Source: Desulfuromusa sp. (GTDB lineage: Bacteria; Desulfobacterota; Desulfuromonadia; Desulfuromonadales; Geopsychrobacteraceae). From it: a stretch of 45,296 nucleotides of DNA. Under the pieces are notes generated by a model. It was not told the origin of the DNA and did no database searches. It saw only the letters and a program-made list of their open reading frames with translations. The DNA is taken from the NCBI GenBank assembly GCA_027858895.1, contig JAQIBX010000015.1, forward strand, positions 1-45,296, in the 5' to 3' direction. How positions within the stretch are numbered: the stretch's first letter is position 1; each line of letters starts with the position of its first letter. A program made the position numbers and the translations under genes. Shown here in pieces: positions 1 to 11,652 of the stretch.

Positions 1-111
1 GTCGTTGCAGCATCAATTGCTTACGTGATTGGACGCTTGCTGGCAATAGCGGCACTGCAGCGCCCATTAACATCCCAATTGAAACAACTATCCGGTAAGA
101 AAGAATCCTGA
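1..111 (+). CDS. C-terminal fragment of an unidentified, probably membrane, protein truncated by the window edge
   Basis: Frame 1 reads VVAASIAYVIGRLLAIAALQRPLTSQLKQLSGKKES* and stops 4 bp before the next ATG. Confidence 0.55.
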   Translation, partial: VVAASIAYVIGRLLAIAALQRPLTSQLKQLSGKKES

Positions 112-115
112 ATCG

Positions 116-1024
116 ATGACTATGCAACAAGAAGAAAAAAGTACCGCCATCAGTGGGCATTGGTTCGTCATTGGTGCTGCACTTCTCTGGGGCACGACCG
201 GCACAGCTCAGGCGTTTGCCCCGGTCGGCTTTGACCCAAAAGTGATCGGTGCTCTGCGCCTGCTGGTTGGTAGCATAGCACTCCTGTTTCTGGCCATAAA
301 ACGGAAAGAGTTAGGACATTTCAGCGACTGGACGCTGCTACCAGTACTTCTTGCGGCAGCTTTTACCGCCAGTTATCAACTCTGTTTTTTTGCCGCAGTC
401 GCAAAAACTGGTGTGGCAGTAGGGACCATTGTTGGCATCGGCAGTGCTCCCATTTCCGGTGGCTTGCTCGGCTTGATCTTTCGCGGTGAACGTCCCGGAA
501 AACGTTGGTTACTGGCAACAGTCCTGGCGATTATCGGCTGTTCATTACTCAGCTTAAGCGGTGGTGATGTTGCCATCGATCCGCTTGGGATTCTGCTCGC
601 CCTGGGTGCCGGGCTCTCCTACGCAGCCTATACCCTGATAATCAAGGGGTCACTGGTAAAACATACCCCAAATGCCGTCATGGCGGTTGTATTCGGTCTG
701 GGAGCCTTGTTACTGTCGCCAGCATTGTTCAATATTGATCTTGACTGGCTGCTGCAACCACGCTCCATCGGCGTAGTTCTACATCTCGGCCTGGCCACTG
801 TGGCTCTTTCATACTGGCTGTTTGCCCGAGGCCTGCAATCGGTACAAGTGGCTACCGCCACCACCCTTTCCCTGGCCGAACCAATGACTGCAGCAACACT
901 GGGAATTCTTGTACTTGGCGAACAATTAAACCCTCAGGCATTCTTCGGTATCAGTCTGATATTTGCCGGATTAGCGGTGCTGATGCTGAAAGTCCGCAGC
1001 AGACCCTACAAGATCACCACATGA
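116..1024 (+). CDS. EamA/DMT-family transporter
   Basis: 302 aa, about 10 hydrophobic segments, typical EamA repeats (ALLWGTTGTAQAF, LGEQLNPQAFFGISLIFAGL). Confidence 0.85.
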   Translation: MTMQQEEKSTAISGHWFVIGAALLWGTTGTAQAFAPVGFDPKVIGALRLLVGSIALLFLAIKRKELGHFSDWTLLPVLLAAAFTASYQLCFFAAVAKTGVAVGTIVGIGSAPISGGLLGLIFRGERPGKRWLLATVLAIIGCSLLSLSGGDVAIDPLGILLALGAGLSYAAYTLIIKGSLVKHTPNAVMAVVFGLGALLLSPALFNIDLDWLLQPRSIGVVLHLGLATVALSYWLFARGLQSVQVATATTLSLAEPMTAATLGILVLGEQLNPQAFFGISLIFAGLAVLMLKVRSRPYKITT

Positions 1025-1893
1025 CCAGTCAGCGACAGGCAATTCTTTACGGCCTTGGTGCCGTCCTGCTCTGGTCAACGGTCGCTACGGCGTTTAAATT
1101 ATCACTCCGCCATTTCAGCCCGATTGAACTGCTCCTCTATTCCGGCTCCTTTTCAACTCTTCTATTGGGGGCAATCCTGCTCTTTCAGGGGAAATTCCAC
1201 TTGGTATTCCAGTGCAGTCGGCCTGAATATCTGCTATCAATCCTGTTGGGGCTGCTCAGCCCATTTCTCTATTACCTGATTCTGTTCAAAGCTTATGAGC
1301 TACTTCCGGCGCAGCAGGCACAACCACTTAACTACACCTGGGCAATTACTCTTTCGCTGTTGGCGGTTCCGCTGTTGAAGCAGAAAATCGGTTGGCAACA
1401 GTGGCTGGCTCTGCTGGTGAGCTATTGCGGCGTGGTGGTGATTGCAACCGAAGGGCGGCCGTTTAGCCTGCAGTTTACCGATCCGCTCGGCGTTGCCTTG
1501 GCACTGATCAGCACTGTCATCTGGGCGCTTTATTGGATTTTCAGCACCCGTGACCGCCGCGATCCAGTCGTCGGGTTGTTCGTCAACTTTCTCTGCAGTT
1601 TTCCGTTTGTCTTCGGCTATTACCTGCTGACGACAGAATTAAGAATGCCGCCTCTCAGCGGTCTGTTAGGTGCAGCCTATGTGGGAACTTTCGAAATGGG
1701 GATCTGCTTCGTGCTCTGGTTAATGGCGATGAAGTTAACCGACAGTACCGCAAGAATCAGTAATCTGATCTTCCTCTCCCCGTTCCTCTCGTTGGTATTT
1801 ATCCATTTTTTGCTTGGTGAAGAGATCCTGGCAGCCACATTTATCGGTCTAGTGCTGATTGTTGCCGGATTATTCTGCCAAAGGATCAGATAA
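1021..1893 (+). CDS. EamA/DMT-family transporter (second, tandem)
   Basis: 290 aa, overlaps the previous CDS by 4 bp (ATGA), EamA-type hydrophobic pattern. Confidence 0.85.
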   Translation: MTSQRQAILYGLGAVLLWSTVATAFKLSLRHFSPIELLLYSGSFSTLLLGAILLFQGKFHLVFQCSRPEYLLSILLGLLSPFLYYLILFKAYELLPAQQAQPLNYTWAITLSLLAVPLLKQKIGWQQWLALLVSYCGVVVIATEGRPFSLQFTDPLGVALALISTVIWALYWIFSTRDRRDPVVGLFVNFLCSFPFVFGYYLLTTELRMPPLSGLLGAAYVGTFEMGICFVLWLMAMKLTDSTARISNLIFLSPFLSLVFIHFLLGEEILAATFIGLVLIVAGLFCQRIR

Positions 1894-1994
1894 ATGATCT
1901 CAGCATAAAATTGTATTTTTTAGTAGATACAGTTAAACTTCGTCTCAAATATCCTTTCCGGATGTTTGAGACTGTGTATGGGGGGGAGTCGCAC

Positions 1995-3989
1995 ATGGTG
2001 GACAAATCACAATCATTCGAAACGCTGACCCAACAAATTTCAACGCTGCAAGAAGAAAATCAACGCCTGCAACAATCCCTGCAAGCAGTGCAAGACAATT
2101 CAGATCGTTACGAAGATTTAATCGAATTTGCAGTTGACGCCATCTTCATGGGTGATCCTGCTGGAAATATCATCGATGCCAACCAAAGTGCCACGACGTT
2201 AAGTGGCTATAGCTATGCAGAGCTGGTTGAAATGACTCTCGGTCAGTTATTTTCTACTGCTGAGCAGCAACGTGTGCCCCTGAGATATGACCTTCTCAAA
2301 CAAGGGAAACCCGTCAAAACCGAACGCCTTCTCAGCCGCAAAGATGGAACCACCGTCCCCGTTGAAATGCACAGTCGAATGATGCCTGATGGTTCATATC
2401 ATTCTTTTATGCGAGACATGAGTGAGCGCAGGCAGATGGAAGAGTCTTTGCGCCTTTCGGAAGAAAAGTTTTCTCAAATTTTCAAACTCAGCCCGGAGGC
2501 AATAGCCCTGACGTGCATGAATGATGGTCGCTACATCGATGTTAATATTGGGTTTACTGACATTTCCGGTTGGACTTACGATCAAATTATTGGTACCAGC
2601 TCCCTGCCAGGAGGTCTGGATATCTGGTGTCATAAAAAAGACCGGGACCGGATGATACAAGGCCTCAAGGACAAGGGCAAAGTGACGGGACTGGAGGCAG
2701 AATTTCGACACAAGGATGGCAGGAGCATAATTGGTTTAATGTCTGCAAGGATTATTGAAATTAATCATGAAACCTGTATTTTATCGGTCACCCGAGATAT
2801 TACCGAACGGGTCAAACTACAGAAGAAGCAACGGAAACTTGAAAAGCAGATGCAGCAGGTGCAAAAGCTGGAAAGCCTGGGTGTCCTCGCCGGAGGGATT
2901 GCACACGACTTCAATAATATCCTGATGGCAGTGATTGGCCACTGTGAGTTGGCTCAGCGGCGCTTGACCTCTGAATCCCCCGCGATGGAGCACCTGCACC
3001 AAATGAAACTAGCGACCAGCAAGGCGGCAGATTTATCCAACCAGATGCTTGCTTACTCTGGAAAAGGGAAGTTTGTTGTCGAACCATTAAATCTTTCCCA
3101 GATCGTTGAAGAGATGGAACATATGCTGGCCGTTTCCAGCAGCAAGAAAGCCACCATACGTTACGACCTGGCTCTGAATCTACCTAGTGTTAATGCCGAC
3201 GCAACCCAGCTGCAACAGATTATTATGAATCTTGTCATTAACGCCTCTGACGCTATTGGTGACAACAGCGGCGTTATTGCAATTTCAACGGGAAGCATGG
3301 ATTGTGACCGCACATACCTGCAGGAAACCTGGCTGGATGAGAATCTGGCGGAAGGCCGCTACGTTTTCATCGAAGTTGCAGATACTGGCTGTGGCATAGA
3401 ACCAAGCACAGTTCCACGGATTTTTGAACCATTTTTCAGTACAAAATTTACCGGCCGTGGGCTTGGAATGGCGGCTGTTTTAGGCATTGTTCGCGGTCAT
3501 AGCGGCGCCATAAAAATCTACACCGAAGTCGGCAAAGGGAGCACCTTTAAAATTCTGTTGCCCGCATCAACCCTGCCTGCACTTAAGATGGATCTAGAAA
3601 TACCAGCAACTCCGTTACAAGAAACCGGACTGGTTTTGTTAGTTGATGACGAAAAAACAATAAGAGACATCGGCAAAGAAATGTTGAATGAATTTGGTTT
3701 TGAAACGGTCACCGCTTGTGATGGCAAAGAGGCCTTAGATATTTTCAAACAACAGCATCACCAGATCCGTTTTGTCCTGATGGATCTGACCATGCCGCGG
3801 ATGAACGGGGATGAGGCTTTTCGAGAGTTCAAAAGAATTGATCCCGCCGTCAAAGTCATTATCTGTAGTGGCTACAATGAACAGGAAGTTTCGCAAAAAT
3901 TTGTCGGCAAAGGCTGGGCAGGATTCCTGAAAAAACCTTATCACTTTTCAGAACTGCAAAAAAAGATTCAAGAATTATTGAACCACTGA
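1995..3989 (+). CDS. PAS-domain hybrid sensor histidine kinase with C-terminal receiver domain
   Basis: PAS segments (FAVDAIFMGDPAGNIIDANQSA; LSPEAIALTCMNDGRYIDVN), H-box LAGGIAHDFNNILMAVIGH, ATPase motifs, receiver VLLVDDEKTIRD...LMDLTMPRMNGDEAF. Start chosen at the ATG after GGGGGGGAG rather than 1911. Confidence 0.85.
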   Translation: MVDKSQSFETLTQQISTLQEENQRLQQSLQAVQDNSDRYEDLIEFAVDAIFMGDPAGNIIDANQSATTLSGYSYAELVEMTLGQLFSTAEQQRVPLRYDLLKQGKPVKTERLLSRKDGTTVPVEMHSRMMPDGSYHSFMRDMSERRQMEESLRLSEEKFSQIFKLSPEAIALTCMNDGRYIDVNIGFTDISGWTYDQIIGTSSLPGGLDIWCHKKDRDRMIQGLKDKGKVTGLEAEFRHKDGRSIIGLMSARIIEINHETCILSVTRDITERVKLQKKQRKLEKQMQQVQKLESLGVLAGGIAHDFNNILMAVIGHCELAQRRLTSESPAMEHLHQMKLATSKAADLSNQMLAYSGKGKFVVEPLNLSQIVEEMEHMLAVSSSKKATIRYDLALNLPSVNADATQLQQIIMNLVINASDAIGDNSGVIAISTGSMDCDRTYLQETWLDENLAEGRYVFIEVADTGCGIEPSTVPRIFEPFFSTKFTGRGLGMAAVLGIVRGHSGAIKIYTEVGKGSTFKILLPASTLPALKMDLEIPATPLQETGLVLLVDDEKTIRDIGKEMLNEFGFETVTACDGKEALDIFKQQHHQIRFVLMDLTMPRMNGDEAFREFKRIDPAVKVIICSGYNEQEVSQKFVGKGWAGFLKKPYHFSELQKKIQELLNH

Positions 3990-4011
3990 CCAAGGAGATC
4001 CGTCGACAGCG

Positions 4012-4698
4012 TCATGCCAGCCCGAAGCCCCAGAGAAGCGCAATTGCGACAAAAATAGACGGCAGCAAATTGCCGACGGGCAAACGCTTTATCCCCATCA
4101 AGTCGAGCGCGATAGCAACTATCAGCAGCCCACCAACAGCATTCATTTCCGTAATTACCGGTTCCGTCAAAATTGTCTTAGCCAGTTCCGCAACCAGCGT
4201 AATACTCCCCTGGTAAAGTAGCAGGGGAATGATAGAAAAAATAACTCCAATCCCGAGAGTTGATGTCAAAGCGATAGCGGCAACCCCATCAAGGGCCGAT
4301 TTAGCATAGAGGATTGTCGGTTTTCCACCCAGGCCATCCTGTAACGCACCCATAATTGCCATGGCACCAACACAGAACAGCAGGCTGGACGTGATAAACC
4401 CTTCGGCAATAGATCCAAACCCGGTGAAGCGTTTTTGCAATCCCAAACCAAACGCCTCGAGTCGTTTCTCAATCCCGATTATCTCACCAATCAGACCACC
4501 CAGAATCAAACTGCCGATGACAACCATCAGCTGCTGACTCTCCAATGCCAGTTGCAAACCGATCAACAGCACCGCCAAACCAAGCCCGGCCATCAATGTT
4601 TGACGCAGTTTCGCCGACATAAAACGGCCGGCCCAGCGACCGATCAGGCTGCCGATGATCACAGCAACAACATTAACCAGAGTTCCTTGCAATATCAT
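4012..4698 (-). CDS. DUF554 family membrane protein
   Basis: 228 aa, MILQGTLVNVVAVIIGSLIGRWAGRF start and LLPSIFVAIAL C-terminus typical of DUF554/YdfK-like proteins. Confidence 0.8.
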   Translation of the reverse strand: MILQGTLVNVVAVIIGSLIGRWAGRFMSAKLRQTLMAGLGLAVLLIGLQLALESQQLMVVIGSLILGGLIGEIIGIEKRLEAFGLGLQKRFTGFGSIAEGFITSSLLFCVGAMAIMGALQDGLGGKPTILYAKSALDGVAAIALTSTLGIGVIFSIIPLLLYQGSITLVAELAKTILTEPVITEMNAVGGLLIVAIALDLMGIKRLPVGNLLPSIFVAIALLWGFGLA

Positions 4699-4732
4699 AG
4701 CGATCCACTAAACAGAGGGAAAGTATAAGTAG

Positions 4733-6331
<1,599 letters not shown>

Positions 6332-6365
6332 TCAAAAACTAAATAAGATGATGGCATCGCATAAT

Positions 6366-6396
6366 AGCCCTTGGACATAATCCGGGGGCTTTTTTA
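6366..6396 (+). terminator. Rho-independent terminator of gdhA
   Basis: AGCCCTTGGA-CATAA-TCCGGGGGCT (10-bp stem with two G-U pairs) followed by TTTTTT. Confidence 0.8.
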
Positions 6397-6625
6397 TGCC
6401 AAAAAAAACTGCTGTCATAACATAACAAAATACCCGGCTGAAGAGACTCTTTTAGCCCTCTCAATGCAATATATTACAATGTAACTTCAGTGCTTTATGT
6501 GCGTTAAATGAAAATAATTTCTTTCCGCTTGATTTGAACCTTTTTCGACTACACAGTTGCTGTTAAGTCAGATTTTTTGATTCAATCATTCTTCATTGTC
6601 TCGATTAAAACAAAGGGGAGAAAAA

Positions 6626-8155
6626 ATGAGAATACCAACAAAACTGATTTTCACACTATTTTTTACCACCATACTGGCGGGCTGTGTAGCGCCAGATCTA
6701 AAAGTTGCCCCGGTAGCGATTTCAGACAACCCAAGTAGCAAAATTTTCCAGCTGGAGGAAACTCTTGCCGAAGGGCGTACACAACAAATTCACGTCCTCT
6801 CTCCAACCTGGTATGCAAAAGCTGACGGCTACCTGGACAAAGCCAGGTACGGCCTGGCTAACAATGATTCCGTAACAGGGGTCTTACAAAACGTTGCCTA
6901 TGGTCATGCAAATTTTGACAAAGCAAAGGAATACGCCCTGATTGCTCAATCAGCCATTTCTCAAGCCATCAAAGCACGTGAATTAGCGAATGCAGCTGGA
7001 GCAGCATCCCTCGGCGATGATTATCAGAAACTAGAATATCAGTTTACCGCATTAACAGCCGATATCGAAAACAACAACCTCGCACGTGCAGAAAAAAATG
7101 AAGCCAAAGTCGCCAAAGGATTTGCCGATCTCGAACTCCGCGCTATCAAAGAAAATACTCTGGGAGAAGTAAGAACTTTATTAGCCACAAACATTGAGAA
7201 TGGCGCAAAAAAGCTGGCTCCAAAAACCCTGCAAGAAACTCAGGATGCTCTAACCGATGCCGATCAGTTCATTACCCAACAACGTTATGAGCGGGCAGAG
7301 ATGCAGAACAAGGCAAATGCAGCTCTGTTTCAAGCACAAAGGCTCGGTCAAGTCATGACGATGAGCAATTCGCTTAAGACCATGTTGCCGGAAGATATTT
7401 CTCTGCGTCATGAAAATCAGTTACAGCAAATTACCAGCAAAGTCGGTGGACGTGATTTAAGGAATGAATCTGTCGATCTCCAGCTACAGAATATTCTTGA
7501 ATCGGTCGCCTCCTTGCAGGACGATAACCAATTTCTCAAAGATAATCGTCAGCAGGAAAAAATTGACTTCGAGGCAAAACTGACTGAGAGACGAACTGAA
7601 ATTGACACCCAAAGACAGCAAATTGCTGCACTTGAAGGACAAAGCAAAGAGGCCCAGAGAGAACGTGAACTCATCGCTTTGCGTGAGAAAGAAACTACGG
7701 CCAACCTGGAAGCTGAACGCCGCTTTCAGCAACTTTTCATTGAAGTGCAAGGGATGTTTGCCCAAGATCAAGCCGAGGTTTATAAGCAGGCAAAAAATCT
7801 TGTCATTCGCTTAAAGACTATTCAGTTCCCGGTCGGGAAAGACCTGATCATGCCCGACAATTATGCCCTTCTGAGTCTGGTCCGCAATGCCATCCGCACC
7901 TTTGGCGAACCAGATGTTGTTATAGAAGGACACACTGACAATACCGGATCAACTGCAATCAATGCGCAACTCTCGCAAAATCGGGCTGAAGCAGTTCGAC
8001 AGTATTTCATTGCCAACGGAACCCTGGATGGACAGAAACTAACCGCTATTGGTTACGGTTCGGAAAGACCCTTGGCAGCAAACGATACCGTCGTAGGGCG
8101 TGCCATCAACCGCCGGATTGACGTTATTATCAAAACAGAAATGACGAATAACTAG
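6626..8155 (+). CDS. OmpA-family outer-membrane lipoprotein with helical/coiled-coil N-terminal region
   Basis: Lipobox TTILAGC; long helical middle region; C-terminal OmpA motif VVIEGHTDNTGSTAINAQLSQNRAEAVRQYFIANG...GYGSERPLAAN. Confidence 0.88.
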   Translation: MRIPTKLIFTLFFTTILAGCVAPDLKVAPVAISDNPSSKIFQLEETLAEGRTQQIHVLSPTWYAKADGYLDKARYGLANNDSVTGVLQNVAYGHANFDKAKEYALIAQSAISQAIKARELANAAGAASLGDDYQKLEYQFTALTADIENNNLARAEKNEAKVAKGFADLELRAIKENTLGEVRTLLATNIENGAKKLAPKTLQETQDALTDADQFITQQRYERAEMQNKANAALFQAQRLGQVMTMSNSLKTMLPEDISLRHENQLQQITSKVGGRDLRNESVDLQLQNILESVASLQDDNQFLKDNRQQEKIDFEAKLTERRTEIDTQRQQIAALEGQSKEAQRERELIALREKETTANLEAERRFQQLFIEVQGMFAQDQAEVYKQAKNLVIRLKTIQFPVGKDLIMPDNYALLSLVRNAIRTFGEPDVVIEGHTDNTGSTAINAQLSQNRAEAVRQYFIANGTLDGQKLTAIGYGSERPLAANDTVVGRAINRRIDVIIKTEMTNN

Positions 8156-8188
8156 CTCCTTTCTTACCAACTTAGTCCTCTCAAACAG

Positions 8189-8223
8189 CAAAAAAGCCAG
8201 CCTTTTAAAGGGCTGGCTTTTTT
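8189..8223. terminator. Bidirectional rho-independent terminator between ompA-like and cbiET
   Basis: AAAAAAGCCAGCC-TTTTAAAG-GGCTGGCTTTTTT between convergent genes. Confidence 0.85.
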
Positions 8224-8237
8224 ATAACTACTTAATT

Positions 8238-9449
8238 TTACTTCACAGCAGTCAGGATATAAACCGGATCGTAGGCTTCAAAGAGTTTATAGTTCGAGTG
8301 GGGACGAGTTCTGGCAATATTAACCGTGACAACTTCAACATGATAACCAGCGTTGCCAAAATATTCATTTGCTGCCGTCAGAGTATCCAGCGTACTGGCA
8401 TTCAAAACAATCCTGCCGCCAACGGCAAGCCGCTGATCGACCGTATCCAGAATATCCCAAAGCCTGCCACCGCTGCCGCCAATAAATACACGGTCTGGAT
8501 CGGGCAATTCTTCCAAACAATCGGGAGCATCCCCTTCAATCAAAGCAACATTTCGCGTATTGAATTTTTGTAAATTCTCTTTAATAAACTGTCGATACTC
8601 GTTGTTGCGCTCGATAGCAAAAATCCGCCCATCCGGCAAAAGGTAATCTGCCTCGACACAGATGGACCCGGAACCAGCACCAATATCCCATAAGCACATA
8701 TCGTGTCGCAGTTTCAATTTGGCTAAGGTAATAACCCGCACTTCTTCTTTGGTAATCAGCTGTTTGAGACTGACAAACTCGTCATCAGGAATCCCAAAAG
8801 TTGGTATATAAGCTTGAGTATCATCCTCATATTCCTTGATTAAAATTAAAACATTGAGAGGAGCAACTTCCAGTTCGAGTAAACCTTTAACGTTCGTGAC
8901 ACGGATTTTTTCTGCAGCGGTGCCTAAATTTTCACACAAATAGGCTTTATAACCACTCCGACGACGACTAAGTAACTCTCTGCCGATCATCCCTGGAGTA
9001 TTGATTCCATCGGTTAAAATAGCCGCCTTATCATTCGCCACAATGCGATCAACAACATCTTTCAAGGCTCTGTCATGAACTGAGATAAAAACCGAATCAT
9101 CCCAAGGTTCACGGATTTTTGCAAAAGCGTATTGCACTGAGGTGACATTAGGTAAAAATTCAATCAGCTCATCCGCTAGATTGCGTAATAAATAGCGTCC
9201 AAGACCAAAAAACAGGGGATCTCCCGAAGCAAGAACGACCACTCGACTGTCACAGTCCTGCAAGCGAGCAACCATTTTGGCCAGATTGCGATCGTCAACC
9301 GCGAATCTCTCTCCGGGAAAATCGGGAAACAATCCAAGCAAGCGCTGCGCCCCAAACAAAATTTCACTCTGATTAATCAGTTCAAGAGCCTGTGGGGTAA
9401 ACCCTTCGTGACCAGCAATTCCTGCGCCGATAACATGAATTGACTTCAT
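8238..9449 (-). CDS. cbiET: Bifunctional precorrin-6Y/cobalt-precorrin methyltransferase-decarboxylase, CbiE-CbiT fusion
   Basis: N-terminal MKSIHVIGAGIAGHEGFTPQAL (CbiE) and C-terminal LRHDMCLWDIGAGSGSICVEADYL (CbiT). Start with SD at 9449, not 9548. Confidence 0.88.
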   Translation of the reverse strand: MKSIHVIGAGIAGHEGFTPQALELINQSEILFGAQRLLGLFPDFPGERFAVDDRNLAKMVARLQDCDSRVVVLASGDPLFFGLGRYLLRNLADELIEFLPNVTSVQYAFAKIREPWDDSVFISVHDRALKDVVDRIVANDKAAILTDGINTPGMIGRELLSRRRSGYKAYLCENLGTAAEKIRVTNVKGLLELEVAPLNVLILIKEYEDDTQAYIPTFGIPDDEFVSLKQLITKEEVRVITLAKLKLRHDMCLWDIGAGSGSICVEADYLLPDGRIFAIERNNEYRQFIKENLQKFNTRNVALIEGDAPDCLEELPDPDRVFIGGSGGRLWDILDTVDQRLAVGGRIVLNASTLDTLTAANEYFGNAGYHVEVVTVNIARTRPHSNYKLFEAYDPVYILTAVK

Positions 9450-9540
9450 TATTGCCTCCCTTTGGAGATTATTTCTAAATTCGAGGTTCCAGGACTTACT
9501 TAACGGGAAGTCGCGGGGAAAACCGTTATAACCAAAGATT

Positions 9541-9621
9541 GCCACCAAGGCACCAAGGGAGGCTTTTCTTTGAGTTTAAAGCATAAAAAAATTGGCGTTG
9601 TTTCTCTTAGTGCCTGGTGGC
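9541..9621. repeat. Imperfect inverted repeat GCCACCAAGGCACCAAG ... CTTAGTGCCTGGTGGC
   Basis: Arms at 9541-9557 and 9606-9621 with one indel and one mismatch, about 48-bp spacer, in the gap between cbiET and the phosphatase gene. Confidence 0.6.
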
Positions 9622-9638
9622 TAAGCAATTTTTTAGCA

Positions 9639-10238
9639 TCAGCCATTCAATTGTTTCACTACGGCAATTCCATCGGCATAGTAATCGATAATATTGTAGC
9701 AGCCGAAATCCTGCTCAATATGGAACAATCGCTCCAGAGGAGCTCCAATGGCGTCAAGCAGAATAACCCGGTTGACCCCACCATGGGCGACAATAACAAC
9801 TTCTTCGCCGGCATGGGCAGAAACAATCTTCTTTATCACTGGCCGCACCCTCGCGGCCATCTGCAGCAAGCTCTCACCTGCCGGTGGTGATATGTTGACG
9901 ATATCGTCAAGTCGTGCCTGCCATAATGCGGGATAATCGCGCTGTAATTGTTGCCAGGTTTGTCCCTGCCAGTCACCAATATGCAATTCTCGTAGCTCTT
10001 CCAGATACTCTGGCTGCACTTCCTGTAACAGCGCAATCTGATCAGCGGCAACCCGGCAACGGTACAGATCACTCGAATAGATACCACTGAGCTTTAGATG
10101 CTGTAACCGCCCAGCAAAAGCTGCCGATTGTTGTCGCCCGAGGTCGGTCAAGCGAACATCACCTTGGCCATTGTAGCGTTTGTGTTCAAATCCATCCACC
10201 TGCCCATGGCGCAGTAGATGTAATCGTGTCGCTTTCAT
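9639..10238 (-). CDS. cobC: Histidine phosphatase family protein, likely alpha-ribazole phosphatase
   Basis: LHLLRHGQVDGFEHKRYNGQGDVRLTDLGRQQ (RHG motif), VVIVAHGGVNRVIL; next to cbiET. Confidence 0.7.
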   Translation of the reverse strand: MKATRLHLLRHGQVDGFEHKRYNGQGDVRLTDLGRQQSAAFAGRLQHLKLSGIYSSDLYRCRVAADQIALLQEVQPEYLEELRELHIGDWQGQTWQQLQRDYPALWQARLDDIVNISPPAGESLLQMAARVRPVIKKIVSAHAGEEVVIVAHGGVNRVILLDAIGAPLERLFHIEQDFGCYNIIDYYADGIAVVKQLNG

Positions 10239-10255
10239 TTCCCCTCACCCATTAT

Positions 10256-10849
10256 TTATAAATTTTCCGGTTCAAGAGCTGCCTCAATCCGCTCCCAGAT
10301 CTCGTCGCAACCCTCCCGGCTAGTTGCGGAAAACAAACTGAACGCATCTCTCGGGAGTCCGGTTTCCTCAACAATCAGCTTGATCTGCTTCTCCCGCTGC
10401 GAGCGGTTAACTTTATCTATCTTGGTGATAACCGCAATCGTTGGCACACCAAACTCCTCCAGCCAGTCGAGGAATTTTATGTCATCTTCACGTGGAATTC
10501 TGCGGATATCAAAGATAAAAACCACCCCACAGAGAGGTTCACGCATTTCAAGATATGTCCGAATCATCGGCCCCCAGGCTTTTTTCACCGCCAGAGGAAC
10601 TTTCGCATATCCGTAACCAGGCAAATCAACCAGAGAGAACTGACCGTTAACATTAAAAAAATTGATCAGTTGCGTGCGCCCCGGGGTTGAAGAAGTTCTG
10701 ACCAGGCTTTTTCTGTTGACCAAAACATTGATCAAAGAACTTTTGCCAACATTACTGCGGCCGGCAAAAGCAATTTCCGGGAACTGCTCCGGTGGATAAT
10801 TCACCGGCTTGGTTGCACTTTTAATAAATTCCGCTAAAGTTATTTTCAT
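10256..10849 (-). CDS. engB: Ribosome biogenesis GTP-binding protein YsxC/EngB
   Basis: [65 protein letters not shown]. Confidence 0.93.
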   Translation of the reverse strand: MKITLAEFIKSATKPVNYPPEQFPEIAFAGRSNVGKSSLINVLVNRKSLVRTSSTPGRTQLINFFNVNGQFSLVDLPGYGYAKVPLAVKKAWGPMIRTYLEMREPLCGVVFIFDIRRIPREDDIKFLDWLEEFGVPTIAVITKIDKVNRSQREKQIKLIVEETGLPRDAFSLFSATSREGCDEIWERIEAALEPENL

Positions 10850-11000
10850 AATTAATCCAATAAATGCGTCCACTTGTTTTAGTTCCCAGAGAATAGCCTA
10901 TGCAAAACAGGTTTGGCAACTGTCAAGCGATCTTTGCCCGCCTCATGAAACAATTGTGATTTTGTGCTATTCTATCTATGGTTCGGTTAGATTATTTATC

Positions 11001-11030
11001 TTTACAGAATCGATCAATTATTACTATAAT
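11001..11030 (+). promoter_or_regulatory. Candidate sigma70 promoter of ferritin gene (TTTACA-N18-TATAAT)
   Basis: Hexamers at 11001-11006 and 11025-11030, 45 bp upstream of the ATG. Confidence 0.5.
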
Positions 11031-11074
11031 CATCATATTTATATCACTGCATTAAACCCTGAAGGAGGCATAAA

Positions 11075-11587
11075 ATGCTGAGTCAAAAACTTATCGATGC
11101 AATCAATGATCAAATCCAATATGAATACTATTCTGCTTTTATTTACAAAGCGATGCAGGCGTACTTTGAAGATGAAGATCTCCCTGGTATGGCCAACTGG
11201 ATGGATATTCAATTTCAGGAAGAAGTGTCTCATGCTGAAAAAATGTTCCACTTTGTCTGCGACACGGGCGGCCGCGTTCTGATGCAGGCAATGGAGACCC
11301 CGCATAATGATTACAGTTCCCCACTGGAAGCATTTGAAGAAGCTCTGAGACATGAACAGATTGTCACATCAAAAATCAATGACCTGATGGAGCTTGCTCA
11401 GCAGGAAAAGAATCACGCCGCACAAATTTTTTTCCAGTGGTTTGTCACCGAACAGGTTGAAGAAGAAGCAAATGCCAGCCACATTATCGCCAAACTGAAA
11501 AGGGTCAAAGAAGATGGCCGCGGATTAATGATGGTTGACCAGGACCTGGCAAAGCGTGTTTTTGTTCCCATCGCCGGCGAGGCATGA
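11075..11587 (+). CDS. ftn: Ferritin
   Basis: 170 aa; MLSQKLIDAINDQIQYEYYSAFIYKAMQAYFEDEDLPGMANWMDIQFQEEVSHAEKMF carries ferroxidase residues. Confidence 0.93.
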   Translation: MLSQKLIDAINDQIQYEYYSAFIYKAMQAYFEDEDLPGMANWMDIQFQEEVSHAEKMFHFVCDTGGRVLMQAMETPHNDYSSPLEAFEEALRHEQIVTSKINDLMELAQQEKNHAAQIFFQWFVTEQVEEEANASHIIAKLKRVKEDGRGLMMVDQDLAKRVFVPIAGEA

Positions 11588-11652
11588 TTACAGCAGGAAC
11601 ACTATGCAGCCTGTCCAAGAATAGACATCATACGTCATAACGAAGCAAAACA

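Noticed and set aside
8238-10238. Cobalamin riboswitch near cbiET/cobC
   Set aside because: Looked for a B12-box-like sequence upstream of both genes and found none recognisable; leaders are too short.
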